A DNA stretch of 64,000 bases from the NCBI RefSeq assembly GCF_004919685.1, contig NZ_SMYZ01000047.1, forward strand, positions 1-64,000, given 5' to 3'. Made by a program: the position numbers and the translations under genes. Below are positions 61,057 to 64,000 of the stretch, piece by piece. The notes below the pieces were generated by a model. It did not search any database. It saw nothing but the letters and a program-made list of their open reading frames with translations, and was not told the DNA's origin. The stretch comes from Mesorhizobium norvegicum (lineage in GTDB: Bacteria > Pseudomonadota > Alphaproteobacteria > Rhizobiales > Rhizobiaceae). How positions within the stretch are numbered: position 1 is the stretch's first letter; each line of letters opens with the position of its first letter.

Positions 61057-62053
61057 GGTTCATATGCGCCATAAAATCGGCGAGCGAGACATTGCCGCCG
61101 GTAGCCACAACCAGGACGGTTTTGCCCGCCACATTCACCTTGCCGCCGAGCAGTGCCGCGAGCGAGGCGGCGCCGGACGGTTCGAGCACCAGCTTCATGC
61201 GCTCGAAGGCGATCCGCATGGCACGCCGCACCGATTGGTCGTCGACGGTGATGCCGCGGACACCTGCCGTCTTCACCGCGGCAAACGGCGCGTCGCCAGG
61301 CCGGCGCGACATCAGCCCGTCACAGATCGATTTCGGGCCGATCGGCATCGTCTCGATGCTGCCATGCGCCAGCGACGAGCCCATGCCATTGAAACCTTCC
61401 GGCTCGACGCCGATGATATCAGTGGCGGGCGACAGATAGTGGAAGGCGAGCGAAACGCCGCCGATCAGCCCGCCGCCACCGACCGAACAGAACAAGAGGT
61501 CGGCACTGGCGTTCTTGGCCTCGAGCTGGTCGAGCGCTTCGAGGCCGGCGCCCGCCTGGCCGGCCACGATCTCCGGATCGTCGAATGGATGCAGCAGCGC
61601 CAGCCCCTCTGTCTCGGCGATCTCGCGGGCCTTGGCGGCCGCGACTTCCTCCCGCGCGCGCTCGCCATGATCGGTTAGCACGACGCGCGCGCCATAGCCC
61701 GCCGTGGCGTCGCGCTTGGCGGCCGGTGCATCGATCGGCATGACGATGGTGACGGGAATGCCGAGCGCCTGGCCGGCGGCCGCCAGCCCTTGCGCGAAAT
61801 TGCCGGAGGAGTAGGCGACGACGCCTTTCTTCGCCTCGTCGGGTGAAAGCTGCTTCAGCCGCCAATAGGCGCCGCGCACCTTGAACGAGCCGGCCCATTG
61901 CAGCGATTCCGGCTTGATGAAGACGCGGGCCGCCCCCGTCTCCCCGGCCAGCGCCGTCGATTCCAGCAGCGGCGTAACCTGCGTCGCCCTGGATGTGACG
62001 GCATAGGCCTGCTTGAGATGGTCGAGGGAGGGGACGAGAAGGTCTGACATCAT
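61049..62053 (-). CDS. Serine/threonine dehydratase-type PLP enzyme inside the bet operon
   Basis: 334 residues, fold type II. PLP lysine in G-S-F-K-V-R-G-A-Y, substrate loop S-S-G-N-F-A-Q-G, and phosphate loop S-V-G-G-G-G-L-I-G-G. No regulatory ACT domain follows, so it is the short catabolic type (threonine ammonia-lyase, serine racemase or a related lyase). ATG 62053 overlaps betC by four bases and its end overlaps betA by eight, so it is translated as part of the betaine operon. Substrate is not evident. Confidence 0.85.
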   Translation of the reverse strand: MMSDLLVPSLDHLKQAYAVTSRATQVTPLLESTALAGETGAARVFIKPESLQWAGSFKVRGAYWRLKQLSPDEAKKGVVAYSSGNFAQGLAAAGQALGIPVTIVMPIDAPAAKRDATAGYGARVVLTDHGERAREEVAAAKAREIAETEGLALLHPFDDPEIVAGQAGAGLEALDQLEAKNASADLLFCSVGGGGLIGGVSLAFHYLSPATDIIGVEPEGFNGMGSSLAHGSIETMPIGPKSICDGLMSRRPGDAPFAAVKTAGVRGITVDDQSVRRAMRIAFERMKLVLEPSGAASLAALLGGKVNVAGKTVLVVATGGNVSLADFMAHMNHA

Positions 62054-63579
62054 TCGCCTCGCGGATACCGCTTGCTCTCTTCGAGATTGTCGAGATTCAT
62101 GTGATTGCGCATGTAGCGCTCGGACGCCTTTTGCAGGGGCTGGAAATCCCAGGGGTAATAGGCGCCGTTGCGCAGCGCCGGATAAACGACCCAGCGGCGC
62201 GCCTGGCTTTCGCGCACTGCGGCGTCGAAGCCGGCCATGTCCCAGCGCGCCTGGACCTTGTCCATGAAGGCCGCCACCAAGCCCGCATTGGCGGGATCGT
62301 CGGCCAGATTGTCTCGCTCGAGCGGATCGGCTTCGAGATCGAACAGTTGCGGCGGATCGAGCTCGCAATGGACGAATTTGTATCTGCCGTCGCGGATCGC
62401 CACCAAAGGCGCGTTGGAGCCTTCGGCGGCGTATTCGATCAGCACCGGCGCCGTGCGCTCGATGCCCTCGGTGAGCGGCAGCAGCGACTGGCCGTCGGTC
62501 CACGGCGCGATCGCAGCGATGTCGATGCCGGCGAGGTCGCAAAGCGTCGGTGCCACGTCGAGATTGGAGACCGGCGTCTCGATCAGCCCGGCGCGAACGC
62601 CCTTGCCGGCAATCATCAGCGGCACCCGCGCGGAACCCTCGAAGAAGCTCATCTTGAACCACAGGCCGCGCTCGCCGAGCATGTCTCCGTGGTCCGAGCA
62701 GAACAGGATGACGGTGTCGTCGAGCATGCGGGTGCGCTCGAGAACGTCCAGAAGCTCGCCGAGCTTGTCGTCGACATAGGAGATGTTGGCGAAATAGCCG
62801 CGCCGCGAACGACGCACCTGCTCTGGCGTGATCTCGAAAGCGGGATAGTCACTGGCGTGGTAAAGCCGCCGGGAATGCGCATCCTGCTCGTCATGCGCGA
62901 TGAACCCGGTTTCCGGGTCCAGCGCCTGGCAATGCTCGTAGAGATCCCAATACTGCTTGCGCGCGACGTAGGGATCGTGCGGGTGTGACAGCGAGACGGT
63001 GAGGCACCAGGGCCGATGGCTCTCATCATCCTGTTCGCGCGAAAGCTGATAGAGCTTCTGCGTGGCTAGGAACACGACCTCGTCATCATACTCCATCTGG
63101 TTGGTGATCTCGGCGACGCCGGCGCCGGTCACCGAGCCCAGATTGTGATACCACCAGTCGATGCGCTCGCCGGGTTTGCGGTAGTCCGGCGTCCAGCCAA
63201 AATCGGCCGGGTAGATGTCAGTGGTCAGCCGCTCCTCGAAACCGTGCAGCTGATCCGGCCCGACGAAATGCATCTTGCCCGACAGGCAGGTATAGTAGCC
63301 GGCGGCGCGCAGATGATGGGCGAAGGTCGGGATCGATGAGGCGAATTCGGCTGCATTGTCATAGACGCCGGTGCGCGACGGCAATTGCCCGCTCATGAAC
63401 GAGGCACGGCCCGGCGCGCAGAGCGGCGACGCCGTGTAGTTGTTGGCAAAGCGCGCCGATCGGGCGGCCAGCGCCTTCAGGTGCGGTACGTGCAGAAACT
63501 CTGCCGGCCCGTCCGGAAACAGGGTCCCGTTGAGCTGATCGACCATGACGATCAGGAAATTGGGTCGCTTCGTTGTCAC
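62050..63579 (-). CDS. betC: Choline-sulfatase
   Basis: 509 residues, sulfatase family. The formylglycine motif is S-P-L-C-A-P-G-R-A-S near residue 52, and metal ligands appear in V-D-Q-L and C-S-D-H-G-D-M-L-G-E. It frees choline from choline-O-sulfate, as shown for S. meliloti BetC. GTG 63579 overlaps the betI stop by four bases. A separate maturation enzyme would be needed for the active-site Cys. Confidence 0.92.
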   Translation of the reverse strand: MTTKRPNFLIVMVDQLNGTLFPDGPAEFLHVPHLKALAARSARFANNYTASPLCAPGRASFMSGQLPSRTGVYDNAAEFASSIPTFAHHLRAAGYYTCLSGKMHFVGPDQLHGFEERLTTDIYPADFGWTPDYRKPGERIDWWYHNLGSVTGAGVAEITNQMEYDDEVVFLATQKLYQLSREQDDESHRPWCLTVSLSHPHDPYVARKQYWDLYEHCQALDPETGFIAHDEQDAHSRRLYHASDYPAFEITPEQVRRSRRGYFANISYVDDKLGELLDVLERTRMLDDTVILFCSDHGDMLGERGLWFKMSFFEGSARVPLMIAGKGVRAGLIETPVSNLDVAPTLCDLAGIDIAAIAPWTDGQSLLPLTEGIERTAPVLIEYAAEGSNAPLVAIRDGRYKFVHCELDPPQLFDLEADPLERDNLADDPANAGLVAAFMDKVQARWDMAGFDAAVRESQARRWVVYPALRNGAYYPWDFQPLQKASERYMRNHMNLDNLEESKRYPRGE

Positions 63580-64000
63580 TGTTTGCGCCGCTCGCCAAGT
63601 TTGGTTTCGAGATAGTCCTCGACCAGCGCGATCGCGGTCGCGGCATCAGGCACGCCGTCCTTCAACGCCCGCCTGATGTAGAGCCCGTCGATCATTGCCG
63701 CGGTCGCTTCGGCGGCGCGGTCGGCTTCAGCTCTGGGCAGGATGCCGGTCAGGCCGCTCATCAGGTTGGAGTGCAGCCGCCGCGCATAGACCCTGAGCAG
63801 CCGGCGCAAGGCCGGGGACTTCTGTGCCTCGACATAGAAGGCGAGCCAGGCGGCGATGGTTTCCGGCTGGAACTGGATGTCGGAGAAGTTCACGGCAACC
63901 ACGGCCGAAACGCGTTCGCGCGCGGTAGCAGCCGATTGAAGGGCGCGGCGCATGTCGATGGTCAGTTCGGCAAGGATGTGCCGCATTGTCGCCAGCAACA
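63576..64000 (-). CDS. betI: BetI TetR-family repressor, C-terminal part (cut by window end)
   Basis: The frame is open to the last base, so the DNA-binding N-terminus lies outside. The 140 visible residues match the BetI C-terminal domain: F-Q-P-E-T-I-A-A-W-L-A-F-Y, R-R-L-H-S-N-L and a final long helix region ending E-T-K-L-G-E-R-R. BetI represses the bet genes and is relieved by choline. It heads the betI-betC-PLP-betA-betB operon. Confidence 0.88.
   Translation of the reverse strand, partial: LLATMRHILAELTIDMRRALQSAATARERVSAVVAVNFSDIQFQPETIAAWLAFYVEAQKSPALRRLLRVYARRLHSNLMSGLTGILPRAEADRAAEATAAMIDGLYIRRALKDGVPDAATAIALVEDYLETKLGERRKQ

Noticed and set aside
1..64000. CRISPR array, prophage or toxin-antitoxin locus
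   Set aside because: No regularly spaced direct repeats, phage structural genes or typical paired small overlapping toxin genes were seen.

Overview
The window looks like chromosomal DNA of a Mesorhizobium-type alphaproteobacterium (Rhizobiales). The grounds are high GC, a frcBCA fructose operon with a ROK regulator, a glgP-glgB-glgC-glgA-pgm-glgX glycogen operon, a betI-betC-betA-betB operon, promoters of the alphaproteobacterial EcfG type (GGAAC-N16-[CA]GTT), and palindromic intergenic repeats typical of this genus. There is no phage, integrase, intact insertion sequence or CRISPR array.

Layout. (1) 1-15.6 kb is a surface-polysaccharide (probably LPS O-antigen) locus. It holds the tail of an acyltransferase, a GtrII/GtrA/GtrB-type side-chain decoration cassette interleaved with dTDP-3-acetamido-sugar genes (FdtB- and FdtD-like), a Wzm/Wzt ABC exporter, a sulfotransferase, a chimeric pseudogene, and a WreV/WreU/WreQ-like set for an N-acetylquinovosamine-initiated chain, plus a rhamnosyltransferase-like GT2 and an O-antigen ligase. 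A decayed second copy of the 5' end of the 4,6-dehydratase gene marks an old rearrangement. (2) 16-19.7 kb encodes cysD, a cysN-cysC fusion and cysQ: PAPS synthesis and PAP removal, which would feed the nearby sulfotransferase. A DegT aminotransferase follows.

(3) 21-27 kb is a divergent fructose/sugar locus: ROK regulator, mutarotase and PfkB kinase on one side, FrcB-FrcC-FrcA transporter on the other, with a large palindrome between them. (4) 27-40 kb is the glycogen operon, with a 14-codon leader peptide coupled to glgP and an extra GH13 enzyme at the end. (5) 40-48.4 kb has a TadE/TadG pair and an oligopeptide ABC transporter with a fused OppD-OppF ATPase.

(6) 48.4-51.4 kb is an island of very small genes in which five EcfG-type general-stress promoters can be read. 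They drive a candidate small RNA, two tiny one-helix membrane proteins (30 and 24 residues) and several short hypothetical proteins. (7) 51.6-57.6 kb has tRNA-Pro(CGG), a phosphomannomutase, an NmrA-like oxidoreductase divergent from a LysR regulator, and a mannose-1-phosphate guanylyltransferase fused to an AGE-family sugar isomerase. (8) 57.8-64 kb is the choline-O-sulfate/choline to glycine betaine operon, which contains an unexpected serine/threonine dehydratase-type PLP enzyme between betC and betA. betI is cut by the window end.
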